The notes beneath the pieces were generated by a model, which had not been told where the DNA came from, did no database searches, and saw only the letters and a program-made list of their open reading frames with translations. A DNA stretch of 23,733 nucleotides from a virus. Below, piece by piece: positions 7,091 to 15,548 of the stretch (within the stretch, counting starts at the first letter, position 1; the number at the start of each line of letters is the position of its first letter). The stretch covers positions 1 through 23,733 of the IMG/VR virus record IMGVR_UViG_3300042806_000268. One strand, given 5' to 3'. Both the position numbers and the translations under genes were made by a program.

Positions 7091-7127
7091 GTTTAGAGTG
7101 GCCATTATTGGCCACTCAGGACTAAAC
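7091..7127 (-). promoter_or_regulatory. Stem-loop in rpsU leader, just above its ribosome site
   Basis: A perfect 9-bp stem GAGTGGCCA/TGGCCACTC (7096-7104 and 7109-7117, loop of 4) is extended by GTTTAG/CTAAAC (7091-7096 and 7122-7127) with a 4-base bulge. The minus-strand RNA after it reads ACCCTAAGGAGGT, without a U tract, so it is not a classical terminator. Its place between the MoxR stop and the rpsU ribosome site suggests processing or autogenous control. Confidence 0.6.
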
Positions 7128-7135
7128 TGATAGAT

Positions 7136-8326
7136 TTAGACAACGTCTTGCGACTTGTCTTCCTCACCATCATTGGAATCCGTTTGAGATTGAGCCGCAA
7201 CTTCTGACTGTCTTTGAGATTCTATGATCTGGTCAGCAGTAGCACCGGCATCAACTTTAGTGTATAAATCTACAAATGAAGTTTTAGTATCTTCATCAAA
7301 TCTATTTGTACACAATTCAATTGCTTTTACTTTATTACTAAAGATTGAGTACGCTTGTACGATATGTACTAATCTTCTTGTGGAAATAATCTCATCAACA
7401 CCACCTTCAAAATAGGTTTTTCTGATGACATCAGCCCACGTAACAAGTTTATTTACATAGTTGGTATCTTTTTTACCTGTTGATTCTAAAACATTGTTTA
7501 ATATTTTTTCTTCTGTTTTAGTATTAGGATACCTTTGTTCAAATGTAACTGGAAATCTTTCAAGGAAAGCTTCGTTAAGAATATTGGTACCGATAAACTT
7601 ACCATCTTCTGAACCTTGACCTTTAGTATTGGCAGTTGCCACTACGTTAAAGCCTTCTTTTGGTTTTACAAATTTGTTAATTTTTTTAACAAATACACCA
7701 GAGCCTTCTAAGATAGGTTGTAAACACATAATCTTATTTGAAGCTAAGTCAATCTCATCTAATAAAAGAAGAGCGCCTCTTTCCATTGCTTCAATAACTG
7801 GACCGTTCTGCCATACAGTTTGGCCATCTTTTAATCTATAACCACCTAGTAAGTCATCTTCGTCGGTTTCAATTGTTACGTTAACTCTAATACATTCTTT
7901 TTTAGCTTCAGCACAAGCCTGTAATATAGACATTGTTTTACCGTTACCAGATAGACCTGTAACAAACACTGGATAAAACTTACCAGATTTGATAATAGAT
8001 TTAACATCAGGATAGTTACCGAATGGTACAAACGTAGCATCTTTTTTAGGTACAATGTCACCTGTAAGAGAAGATACTATGTAAGCGGCTTCTTTTTTAA
8101 TTTCAATATCAGTTGTTTTTTCAACCTTACTTGATTTTGAATTTGCCATAGGTAATTTATAAGTACCTCTACCTACTTTATATTCGTCAGCTTTTAACCA
8201 AGACGGGTTTTTCAATTTTTCTGATTTATAAAAATCATTAATTTCAGCTCTAGTTAAAACTTCTTTTTTGTAGAAAGCATAAGCTTTTTCTACGAAGTCT
8301 TTTTGAGACTTATTAAGATCAATCAT
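7136..8326 (-). CDS. MoxR/CobS-type AAA+ ATPase
   Basis: 396 residues. The N-terminal 100 residues are helical, with a short GRGTYKLPM patch (52-60). The AAA+ core follows: Walker A GLSGNGKT (124-131), Walker B LLLLDEID (186-193), sensor 1 ATANT (230-234) and arginine finger ERF (256-258). The 246-260 region (GTNILNEAFLERFPV) is typical of the MoxR/CobS group. The C-terminal tail is acidic and Gln/Ser-rich. MoxR ATPases usually work with VWA-domain partners in metal insertion or complex assembly, and the next gene upstream (8430-10679) encodes such a partner. Marine phage versions are often labelled CobS, but no CobN-like chelatase subunit is seen here. An AAGGA ribosome site precedes the ATG. 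Confidence 0.85.
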   Translation of the reverse strand: MIDLNKSQKDFVEKAYAFYKKEVLTRAEINDFYKSEKLKNPSWLKADEYKVGRGTYKLPMANSKSSKVEKTTDIEIKKEAAYIVSSLTGDIVPKKDATFVPFGNYPDVKSIIKSGKFYPVFVTGLSGNGKTMSILQACAEAKKECIRVNVTIETDEDDLLGGYRLKDGQTVWQNGPVIEAMERGALLLLDEIDLASNKIMCLQPILEGSGVFVKKINKFVKPKEGFNVVATANTKGQGSEDGKFIGTNILNEAFLERFPVTFEQRYPNTKTEEKILNNVLESTGKKDTNYVNKLVTWADVIRKTYFEGGVDEIISTRRLVHIVQAYSIFSNKVKAIELCTNRFDEDTKTSFVDLYTKVDAGATADQIIESQRQSEVAAQSQTDSNDGEEDKSQDVV

Positions 8327-8357
8327 TTAGTTTAGTCCTTTCATCATTTAGTTTATA

Positions 8358-8385
8358 CATATATAATAACATATAATTGTGTCAT
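8358..8385 (-). promoter_or_regulatory. Weak sigma-70-like promoter for MoxR-type gene
   Basis: On the minus strand, ATGACA (8380-8385), 16 bases, then TATATG (8358-8363). The match is poor, and a nearby TATTAT (8363-8368) is an alternative -10 box. The CACAAT repeats at 8376-8392 overlap the -35 region, so activator dependence is possible. The leader is about 25 bases and carries AAAGGA. Confidence 0.35.
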
Positions 8386-8392
8386 CATTGTG
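8376..8392 (-). repeat. CACAAT direct repeat, 11-base period (upstream of MoxR gene)
   Basis: CACAAT occurs at 8376-8381 and 8387-8392 on the minus strand, inside two tandem copies of ATGACACAAT(G/T). The 11-base period is one helical turn. The same arrangement recurs at 10763-10779 before the partner gene, which points to a shared regulator site. Confidence 0.4.
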
Positions 8393-8429
8393 TCATTTTT
8401 TAAAGAAAAAACCTTTTAAAATCATATAC

Positions 8430-10679
8430 TTAAACGATTTGTTCTATAAATTTGTTCAATAATACTCTGGAATGCAGTCTACCTTTCATAGATTTGGTAA
8501 AGATTCGTTTAATTTCACTAGTAGTATTACCACTATTAACAGTACTTAAATCGGCGTTTTCAATATTCATATCTTTAGCATTAACGACATAGTAAGAGTT
8601 ATAACCATCTTTAGATATTTCTATTACCTTATCTTTTAAAAATTGTTTTCTGATTTTTTCAAAGTTTGGGTTGTATGTAAATTTACCATTTTTTGAAAAG
8701 TATTCATCTACAAATTGACTAAAGGAATTTTTATTAACTCTTTTAGTTAAGTAAAAACCAATAGTAGTAACATTATATTTTGATTGTAATATTTTTAATA
8801 ATGAAGATGTAAGTGCTGTTCTATTAGAATTATAATGTCTTCCTTCGTAACCAGTTTTTGTAGTATATGTTTTCTTACCTTCTTTAATAACTGTCTGTGC
8901 ATCATATCTACTATCAGATTTATTGTTTGGTAAAGAATTATTAAAATTGTAACTAGCAATCTCACTATTAGATTCACCATCAGTAAGAGTAATAAATGAT
9001 AGTTTTTCTACTTTATATTTTGCTTGAAATAAAGGTATTAATTTATTGCACATTATAATTGCTTCATTTAACGGTGTTGATGTTAAATGATAATTTTGAT
9101 CTACTGGAATCACATATCCTCTTTCAGCAATATTATCAAAAGAATAAGCGTAATTTCTATTGAAATAAGTGGCCATTGAATAAAGGTGTAATAATGATTC
9201 GTGTAATATTGTTTTTTTCATTCTGTGGCTAGCAACATTTACTAGTTGAGATTTTTCAGCAAACATATTACCATTTTTTAATTTAAAATATTCTTTAGTA
9301 TCGCCTTTTTTATCTTGTACATCTTTAAACAAATATACTTCAAAAGGTATATTAATTTTTTGACAAAACCAAACTAGATTACATAATTGGTGTACAGTTT
9401 TATTCATAATATCACACATTGAACCTGACCAATCTAATAACATAATCATACCGTGATTTTTGCTATTAGGTAATACTGTCAATCTTTTAAAAATATCATC
9501 ACTGAATTTATAGTTTTTTAATTTAAGAGAATCAATAACACCTGTTTTATCAGTAGTTGCTCTCTTATGAGCAGTCGCTGCTTTTTTCATTTCAAATTCT
9601 TTAACCAAATACATTACTGTTTTTGTGCTGTCTTTTTTGAATTTTAGAAAGTCTTGTTTAATCCAATTCCAGTATTTTATATACTGTTCGTGATTAGACT
9701 GAATATCGTTAAGATGTTTTTTAAAATGATTAGTATTGTTATCTCTCATATCTTTTAAAAATTGATCGTAAGATACTAAAGCATTTTTTAAATTAGGTTC
9801 AGGTAAAGTAGAGTATCTATAATTTTTAGTTTTATCTAATAATTTATCTACTGATTGTTCAAAAGACTTATCAGTAATACAATCTAAAGCAGTGTCAACT
9901 TTAATATTATCACCACCAGCACCATAAGGGTTACCAACAGAAGAACTGCTTTTTTGTTTATCTTCTGATTCGTCTGAATTGTTATTTGAAGGGTTATTAT
10001 TATCGCTTTCAGTTTTAACTGTAATTTGAATTGTTGATTTGCCGTTTTTATCTAATTTATAATTTTTAGATAATGGGTGATTGTCAAAGTCTGGTAACTT
10101 AGATAATTGTTCTAATTGCTTTTCTTGCCATCCATATAACTCTTTAGCAATTTTTAATACGTCTGTAAATGTTTTGATGTTGTCAATTTTATCTACCCAC
10201 GATTGTTCTTCTTTTGAAAAGTTAAATTTTAATTTTTTAGATGACTTATAATACATATTAATTTTATCAATTAACATTAAATCTGTGTTTATATTTTTAC
10301 CTTTTAAACCAAAGAAATTATCTTTAGTTAGAATTTCAAAAGCGTTAATATAGTTTTTTACTATACCTGGATATTTTTTTTGAATTAATTTGTCTATTCT
10401 AGTATCTTCAATAACGTTAACATAAGCTCTATATTTTGGATCTTCTAATTTAGACCATGCTTTTAAAGGAGTATGTAATGCGTGAGAACATTCGTGAGCC
10501 GTTAACATATCGTAAACGTCACCTGATGGTTTTTTAAATATTGGTAATGTAACAATTCTATTCTCTAAATCAAAAGAGGCTGTTCTTACGTTATTATGCT
10601 CTACTGATAAATTTTCAGTTGCAAATAGTTTGGCAAGTTGAGACTTAGAATCAATATTAACTGTTTTAGTGTTAATCAT
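8430..10679 (-). CDS. CobT-like protein: zinc-metallopeptidase-type N-terminus plus VWA domain
   Basis: 749 residues. The N-terminus has a gluzincin-like HExxH motif, HECSH (62-66), followed by NVIEDTRIDKLI (88-99), where Glu91 would be the third zinc ligand. An Asn/Ser-rich linker runs from about 225 to 250. The C-terminal half holds a von Willebrand A domain with a full MIDAS site: DWSGS (416-420), TPLNEA (535-540) and TDGES (566-570). This layout is that of CobT-like and peptidase proteins in marine T4-like phages. The pair with the MoxR/CobS ATPase downstream is a typical MoxR-VWA unit, where the ATPase remodels a target held by the VWA protein. Whether the peptidase is active is unknown. 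Its promoter ends six bases before the ATG at 10679, so the mRNA is probably leaderless. It is the longest gene in the window. Confidence 0.85.
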   Translation of the reverse strand: MINTKTVNIDSKSQLAKLFATENLSVEHNNVRTASFDLENRIVTLPIFKKPSGDVYDMLTAHECSHALHTPLKAWSKLEDPKYRAYVNVIEDTRIDKLIQKKYPGIVKNYINAFEILTKDNFFGLKGKNINTDLMLIDKINMYYKSSKKLKFNFSKEEQSWVDKIDNIKTFTDVLKIAKELYGWQEKQLEQLSKLPDFDNHPLSKNYKLDKNGKSTIQITVKTESDNNNPSNNNSDESEDKQKSSSSVGNPYGAGGDNIKVDTALDCITDKSFEQSVDKLLDKTKNYRYSTLPEPNLKNALVSYDQFLKDMRDNNTNHFKKHLNDIQSNHEQYIKYWNWIKQDFLKFKKDSTKTVMYLVKEFEMKKAATAHKRATTDKTGVIDSLKLKNYKFSDDIFKRLTVLPNSKNHGMIMLLDWSGSMCDIMNKTVHQLCNLVWFCQKINIPFEVYLFKDVQDKKGDTKEYFKLKNGNMFAEKSQLVNVASHRMKKTILHESLLHLYSMATYFNRNYAYSFDNIAERGYVIPVDQNYHLTSTPLNEAIIMCNKLIPLFQAKYKVEKLSFITLTDGESNSEIASYNFNNSLPNNKSDSRYDAQTVIKEGKKTYTTKTGYEGRHYNSNRTALTSSLLKILQSKYNVTTIGFYLTKRVNKNSFSQFVDEYFSKNGKFTYNPNFEKIRKQFLKDKVIEISKDGYNSYYVVNAKDMNIENADLSTVNSGNTTSEIKRIFTKSMKGRLHSRVLLNKFIEQIV

Positions 10680-10685
10680 ATATAT

Positions 10686-10714
10686 AATATAACACCTTTA
10701 ATCGTATTTTACAA
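10686..10714 (-). promoter_or_regulatory. Sigma-70-type promoter of CobT-like gene, predicted leaderless
   Basis: On the minus strand, TTGTAA (10709-10714), 17 bases, TATATT (10686-10691), then six bases (ATATAT) and the ATG at 10679. The predicted +1 is the A of the ATG, and no ribosome site lies within reach. Confidence 0.65.
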
Positions 10715-10762
10715 TGATTACAGCCAAAGAAAAAAGATAATAAATTCAATGACTTAAAAAGA

Positions 10763-10779
10763 ATTGTGTCTAAATTGTG
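10763..10779 (-). repeat. CACAAT direct repeat, 11-base period (upstream of CobT-like gene)
   Basis: CACAATT occurs twice on the minus strand (cores 10763-10768 and 10774-10779), eleven bases apart, about 50 bases upstream of the -35 box. It repeats the arrangement found before the MoxR partner gene at 8376-8392. Confidence 0.4.
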
Positions 10780-10798
10780 ATGCAAGTACCTATTTTTT

Positions 10799-11932
10799 TT
10801 AAGATTTTAATGGTTTCAGCACTTTTAAATACAGATTTTCTATCAAACTTTTCATACATAATGGAGCAACCATTCTTCCAACTCTTTCAGCTTGTTGATC
10901 AAATTTACCTGATAGTTTAAAATCATCAGGTAACCCCATAACTCTTTTTAATTCTTGTATAGTTAATTTACGATTTTTTGCGTAATGAAATACTCCTGAT
11001 AATCCCATCTTTTGTCCAGCTTGTGTAACTGTAGGACAAGGTAGATCGGGACACGGTCTTATCATATTGAACATAGATTGTTTTGGATTAATCTCTATGT
11101 ATTTTGGATCTGATGGTTTTAAATGTTTAGTTGGATTAAATTCTAATAGTTCTATCCATTTTTTTTGAAACGAACCTTGTACAAAGTCTAATAACATCTT
11201 TTCTTCTTCAGGATCGTTTTGAATATTATCTATTGCTTGTTTCAATGTAACTTTAGTTCCTGATGGTACTGGATATACTTCACTTTCCATATTCATAAAG
11301 TTTAATCCAATTTTACCCATTATATCATTTCTAATGGCAACAAAGAAACATCTTTGTCTAGCTTGAGGTGTACCATAATCAGCAGAGTTTAATACTTTAC
11401 CTACTGCCTCATATCCTATATTTGAAAACTCATTTATAATACGATTGTAATATTCTTTTGCTTCACCCATCGTAATACCAGCAACGTTTTCACCAATGAT
11501 TATTTTAGGTTGTATATCATTTGCTATTCTAATAAATTCAAAAAATAAATCTTCTATGTTTTCAACTTGTTTATCATCTGAATATTTTTTAGTTTTATCC
11601 CACCCTTTTTCTCTTTTACCTGCAATACTAAATGCTGAACAAGGTGGAGAACCATCTAGTATATCTAATTCGCCTTTTGATATTTTGGCAAGTTCTAAAA
11701 AGTCTTTACCCGTTAATTTTTTTATATCATCTTTAATAACAGGCGTATCGGGATAATTTTCTTTATATGTATCTACCGCGGCATCTACAAATTCATTTAC
11801 AACTAATACGTTACCACCAGCTAATTTATAACCTGTAGAGGAACCTCCTCCACCTGCAAAAGTAGAAATAACTGTAAACAGTTTTCTTTCAGCTGACGTT
11901 AATACGTCTTTCATTGTATATGGTTTATACAT
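10799..11932 (-). CDS. DNA (cytosine-5) methyltransferase
   Basis: 377 residues from ATG 11932. The enzyme transfers a methyl group from S-adenosylmethionine to C5 of cytosine. Motif I is FAGGGGSS (25-32), motif IV with the catalytic Cys98 is GSPPCSAFS (94-102), motif VI is ENV (148-150) and motif VIII is QARQRCFF (190-197). The target-recognition region leads into PCPTVTQAG, and a C-terminal motif X-like segment is visible (QAERVGRMVAP). The ATG at 11932 overlaps the upstream stop by one base (TAATG), the same coupling seen elsewhere here; a GTG 13 codons further upstream (11971) is the alternative. No restriction endonuclease is adjacent, so it is an orphan methylase, probably for protection from host enzymes or regulation. 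Confidence 0.93.
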   Translation of the reverse strand: MYKPYTMKDVLTSAERKLFTVISTFAGGGGSSTGYKLAGGNVLVVNEFVDAAVDTYKENYPDTPVIKDDIKKLTGKDFLELAKISKGELDILDGSPPCSAFSIAGKREKGWDKTKKYSDDKQVENIEDLFFEFIRIANDIQPKIIIGENVAGITMGEAKEYYNRIINEFSNIGYEAVGKVLNSADYGTPQARQRCFFVAIRNDIMGKIGLNFMNMESEVYPVPSGTKVTLKQAIDNIQNDPEEEKMLLDFVQGSFQKKWIELLEFNPTKHLKPSDPKYIEINPKQSMFNMIRPCPDLPCPTVTQAGQKMGLSGVFHYAKNRKLTIQELKRVMGLPDDFKLSGKFDQQAERVGRMVAPLCMKSLIENLYLKVLKPLKS

Positions 11933-12129
11933 TATTCTTTTTCTTGTTCTATTATATCTTTTTGTGACCACTGTAAGGTTTTACTTCTATTTAAAGAACC
12001 TGCGCCTTCAGCAATACCTGGTTTTAATTTTGTAACTTTACCACCTTTATCTAAAAATTCTTTTAGAAGTTTATCTCTTTCTTCTTGTGACATTTTAGGT
12101 TTTAAAGGTTCATCTGTAAAACTAACCAT
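11932..12129 (-). CDS. Small unknown protein between deformylase and DNA methylase
   Basis: 65 residues, highly charged, with no Cys. A central GGKVTKLKPGIAEGAG stretch (29-44) looks like a conserved motif and follows a short helix EERDKLLKEFLDKG. Similar short hydrophilic proteins occur in marine T4-like phages, but I cannot name a family. The ATG at 12129 overlaps the deformylase stop (12122) by eight bases, and its own stop overlaps the methylase start, so it sits in the middle of a coupled operon, which supports it as a real gene. Confidence 0.7.
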   Translation of the reverse strand: MVSFTDEPLKPKMSQEERDKLLKEFLDKGGKVTKLKPGIAEGAGSLNRSKTLQWSQKDIIEQEKE

Positions 12130-12781
12130 TTAACATTCTTCTCCTTTCCAATCTACTTATTTCTTTTTCTGCTTTTTTATAAGCCATATCAAGTTTTAAT
12201 TTACTTGCACGTTCAGTAAATATTCTACCTAACATATGATCGTATTCGTGTTGAAATATACGACTCATCATACCATCTAAGTGAGCTTCTTTTAACTCCC
12301 CTTTTTCATCTTCATACTTAGCAACTATTTTTCTAGGTCTAGTTAGACTTAAAAATAAAAAAGGAAAACTCAAACACCCTTCTTTCATAACAACTGTTTC
12401 TTCTTCTGCAGATATAATCATAGGATTAAAACAAGTTATTTTAACTCCTTTTTCTATTTCGGGATGCCCACCAAATACAAACATATTAAAAGGTAATCCT
12501 ACTTGATTGGCTGATAACCCCAACCCTCCATATCTAAACATTGTTTCAAACATTACATCTGAAAGTTCTTGTCTATCTTTAAAGTTATGTTCTTTTAACA
12601 TACTATCGTTAAAAGGTGCAATAGCACTTAATACTCTAGGATCACTTGGCGATATTAATTTAAGTGATTTTTTTTCTGTTTTCTTTTTTTCTATTTCTTC
12701 TTTTGTAGCTAAACGTGGATTAACAGGATTTCCATTTTCATCTACTTTATCCCACACTACTTCTTTTATTTCATTAGACAT
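12122..12781 (-). CDS. def: Peptide deformylase
   Basis: 219 residues from ATG 12781. The enzyme removes the formyl group from N-terminal Met of new proteins. All three motifs are present: GLGLSANQVG (86-95), EGCLS (134-138, metal Cys136) and HEYDH (178-182, two metal His and the catalytic Glu179). The first motif has Ser in the usual Ala place (GLAAxQ becomes GLSANQ). I chose the ATG at 12781 because GAGG lies seven bases upstream; it overlaps the gp46 end by eight bases. The upstream ATG at 12814 would place this ribosome site inside the gene. There is an unusual N-terminal extension of about 40 charged residues before the deformylase fold, and a Lys/Arg-rich C-terminal helix. Deformylases are known in marine cyanophages. 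Confidence 0.95.
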   Translation of the reverse strand: MSNEIKEVVWDKVDENGNPVNPRLATKEEIEKKKTEKKSLKLISPSDPRVLSAIAPFNDSMLKEHNFKDRQELSDVMFETMFRYGGLGLSANQVGLPFNMFVFGGHPEIEKGVKITCFNPMIISAEEETVVMKEGCLSFPFLFLSLTRPRKIVAKYEDEKGELKEAHLDGMMSRIFQHEYDHMLGRIFTERASKLKLDMAYKKAEKEISRLERRRMLNG

Positions 12782-14489
12782 TTTGTAACCTCGTAAAGTT
12801 ATGTTCTTTTTCAAACTTAATTATATTAGTAAACTTATCAAATAGTATATCACCTTTATGCGATATAATAAAGATATTTTCTTTAGTTAATGATCTAAGA
12901 ATTTTAAAGAAATCATCTGTTCCTTGACCATCTAAACTACTATCAAAAATTTCATCTAATATTAATAAGTTTGTATGAGCACTATTTTTTATTTTAGCTA
13001 TTGCTCTCCAAGTAAACACCAGTGCTAGATCTATTCTTAGTTTTTCGCCTTCGCTAAAATTATTATAATCAAAGTTATCTCTATGACGACTTTTTACTGT
13101 TTCATTAAATTCTTCATCTAAATGAAAAGATACAAAGAAATCCATTGATTGTAAATATTGATTTATTAAAGTATTCATTATTGGAATATACTTTTTAATT
13201 ATCATTGCCTTAGCACCTTTATCATTTAATAATTCTCTTAAAACGTCAATGTATTGTTTTTCTTCTGTAATTCTTATTAGTTCTTTTTTACTTAATTCTA
13301 GGTCAATCTTTAATTGATTTAATTGTTCTTGTATATTCTTACCATCTGTTTGTTTATTTTCTAAAGATAAAATCTCACTGTGTATACTATCACTATATTT
13401 CTTTAATGCTTCTATTGAAGTATTTGCTTTTGCAACTTTAACTAATAATTCATTTACTTTTTGTGATGTTGCATTTAGATTATTAATAACAGTTTCAGTT
13501 TCTATTATTTCTGATAGTAGTTGTTTCAGTCCTTCATCTAGTTTTGATATCTTAGATGTTTCTGAAGTTAACTTGTCTGATTTAAGGGACAAGTTTATAT
13601 TTTGAGTACACTCGGGACAAGTATCATTGTTTTGAAAAAACTCTAATGTTCTTTTATGTTTTAATAAATTTGTTTCTATTTTGGCTTCTAGTTTTGATAA
13701 TTGATTTGCTTTTTTATTATAAGTGTCTAATTCTTTTAAAGAAATATTATGTTGATCTATTTCTTTATTATATGTATCAACATCTTCTATATATTTTTCT
13801 AACGATTTTTTGTTTTCTTCTAATATACCCTTTTTAACATCTTTGTCGTTTATGTTACGATTTTGTATCTCATTAAAATGTTTTTGTTCCAATTCATATT
13901 TTGATTCTACTATATCACACTTGTGTTTTAAATCTACAATACTATCTGTTAAGGCTGTTTGTTGATTTCTTAATAGAACGTCCATATTTCCAAAAACTCT
14001 TATATCTAATATTTCTTCTACAACCTCACGTCTATGTCTAGGTCTTAATCTCATAAATGGTTCGTATGATGATGACCCCAATATAACTACTTGTACAAAC
14101 GATCTATAGTTTAATCTTAAAATATTATTTTCTAAATATCTTTGATAATCTACACTTGATGCATCTTGATTTAATAATTTATCATCTAAGTATATTTCAA
14201 ACAACGTAGGTTTAATACCTCTTATAATTTTATATTCTTTTGTACCAATACTAAACTCTAGTGTAACTATTGTGTCAGCATCATTAATTGAGTTTACGAT
14301 TTGCTCTTTTTTAATTGATCTAAATGGTCTGTTAAATAACGCAAAACATATTGCATCTAATAAAGTAGATTTACCTGCACCATTTGTACCTATAATTAAT
14401 GTTGAAGGAGCTGTATTTAAAGCTATCTCTATTGGTGTATTACCAGTAGATAAAAAGTTTTTCCATTTAATCTTTTTAAATACTATCAT
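12774..14489 (-). CDS. 46: Recombination endonuclease subunit gp46 (Rad50/SbcC-like ATPase)
   Basis: 571 residues. With gp47 it forms the T4 Mre11-Rad50-type complex that resects DNA ends for recombination-dependent replication. Walker A is GTNGAGKS (34-41). Two long coiled-coil arms run from about 175 to 285 and 300 to 415, joined by the zinc hook CPEC (291-294). The ABC signature FSEGEKLRIDLAL is at 477-489, Walker B LLILDEIFD at 507-515, and the switch His is in FIISHKGD near 540. The length is close to T4 gp46 (560). The ATG overlaps the gp47 stop by four bases (ATGA), so the two subunits are coupled. Confidence 0.97.
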   Translation of the reverse strand: MIVFKKIKWKNFLSTGNTPIEIALNTAPSTLIIGTNGAGKSTLLDAICFALFNRPFRSIKKEQIVNSINDADTIVTLEFSIGTKEYKIIRGIKPTLFEIYLDDKLLNQDASSVDYQRYLENNILRLNYRSFVQVVILGSSSYEPFMRLRPRHRREVVEEILDIRVFGNMDVLLRNQQTALTDSIVDLKHKCDIVESKYELEQKHFNEIQNRNINDKDVKKGILEENKKSLEKYIEDVDTYNKEIDQHNISLKELDTYNKKANQLSKLEAKIETNLLKHKRTLEFFQNNDTCPECTQNINLSLKSDKLTSETSKISKLDEGLKQLLSEIIETETVINNLNATSQKVNELLVKVAKANTSIEALKKYSDSIHSEILSLENKQTDGKNIQEQLNQLKIDLELSKKELIRITEEKQYIDVLRELLNDKGAKAMIIKKYIPIMNTLINQYLQSMDFFVSFHLDEEFNETVKSRHRDNFDYNNFSEGEKLRIDLALVFTWRAIAKIKNSAHTNLLILDEIFDSSLDGQGTDDFFKILRSLTKENIFIISHKGDILFDKFTNIIKFEKEHNFTRLQNV

Positions 14490-15547
14490 TCGTTTGCCTC
14501 AACGTAAAGTTCTTTTACATAATTTTTAAGTTTGTTTTTATCTAATGCCGTATCTATCTGATCAATATAATTATTTAAAAATGTAAGAGTATCTTCACCT
14601 TGTTCTAAAATATTGTCTTTAACTGTAGCTGTTAGATCACTTGTAGTATCTTCTATAATATTTAATTCGTGTATATTAATTTGATTATGAAACTTGTCTA
14701 TGAGTTTATCAAACATATCTTGATTCTTTTTTTGTACAATAAAAAGTTTTACAAAACAATTTTCGTATTCAGTTATATCTTTGTTTATATAATCTTCCTT
14801 TGTATCATCATACATAAATTTTTTAAAAATTCTATTAGGATTTTCTATTCTACTTATTTCTCTTGTTTGTGTATCAAATATATGAAAGCCTTTAGGACAC
14901 TGAAAGTCTGACCACGTAATTTCATATTGTGTTCCTAGGTAATAGATATGTTTGTCATCTGATTTTTTATGAAAGTGTCCTGATATAACTTTTTCAAATC
15001 TTTTAAATTGATCTTTGTCTAGTCCTTGTTCATTAAGATGTCCTCTATGCATTTCAAAACCTTTTATTTCTAAATGGCCCATACATATTTGCGCTGTAGA
15101 TTTGTCTATTGCGTGTAATGATTCTTCTGCTGTTGCATCACATATCCAAGGTAAAAATAATATATCAAGTCCATCAAAGTTAACTGTTTTAGGACTAGTA
15201 TATATCCAAGGCTCATTTACTCCATCAAACGTTGTAACTAATTGTTGCATTGAATTTACTTCGTTTGTATTTTTATAATATGTATCGTGGTTACCTATAA
15301 TAATATGAGTATCTATTTTTAAGTCCCATAGTCTTTTCCAAAATTTTTTTTGAAAGTTATGTGCTACTTGAAAGTTAATAAATTTTCTTCTATCAACAAC
15401 ATCGCCTAAATGAATTACCGTTTTTATATTATTTTCTATTAAATAAGGAAAAAAGATATCATCAAAAAATTTGTTTTGATATTCAATAAAAGCAGGGGAG
15501 TCATTACGACAACCAAAATGGGTATCGTTTAATAAAGCAATCTTCAT
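14486..15547 (-). CDS. 47: Recombination endonuclease subunit gp47 (Mre11/SbcD-like nuclease)
   Basis: 353 residues. It is the metallophosphoesterase partner of gp46. The metal-binding motifs appear in the usual order: NDTHFG (7-12), GDVVDRR (48-54), GNHD (85-88), MGHLE (156-160) and SGHFH (189-193). The C-terminal 150 residues form the cap and Rad50-binding region and are less conserved. The length matches T4 gp47 (339). The ATG follows the gp55 stop by one base, so it is probably read from the gp55 promoter. Confidence 0.96.
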   Translation of the reverse strand: MKIALLNDTHFGCRNDSPAFIEYQNKFFDDIFFPYLIENNIKTVIHLGDVVDRRKFINFQVAHNFQKKFWKRLWDLKIDTHIIIGNHDTYYKNTNEVNSMQQLVTTFDGVNEPWIYTSPKTVNFDGLDILFLPWICDATAEESLHAIDKSTAQICMGHLEIKGFEMHRGHLNEQGLDKDQFKRFEKVISGHFHKKSDDKHIYYLGTQYEITWSDFQCPKGFHIFDTQTREISRIENPNRIFKKFMYDDTKEDYINKDITEYENCFVKLFIVQKKNQDMFDKLIDKFHNQINIHELNIIEDTTSDLTATVKDNILEQGEDTLTFLNNYIDQIDTALDKNKLKNYVKELYVEANE

Positions 15548-15548
15548 A

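Noticed and set aside
7091-7127. The rpsU leader hairpin as an intrinsic terminator for the MoxR gene
   Set aside because: No U tract follows on the minus strand; the RNA continues with ACCCTAAGGAGG, the rpsU ribosome site.
7136-10679. Vitamin B12 (CobS/CobT) biosynthesis as the role of the AAA+/VWA pair
   Set aside because: The chelatase large subunit is absent from the window and the VWA protein has a peptidase motif. The names fit only by domain similarity.
11932-11971. GTG 11971 as the methylase start
   Set aside because: It would overlap the upstream gene by 40 bases, while ATG 11932 gives the TAATG coupling seen at uvsY and uvsW; motif I is complete either way.
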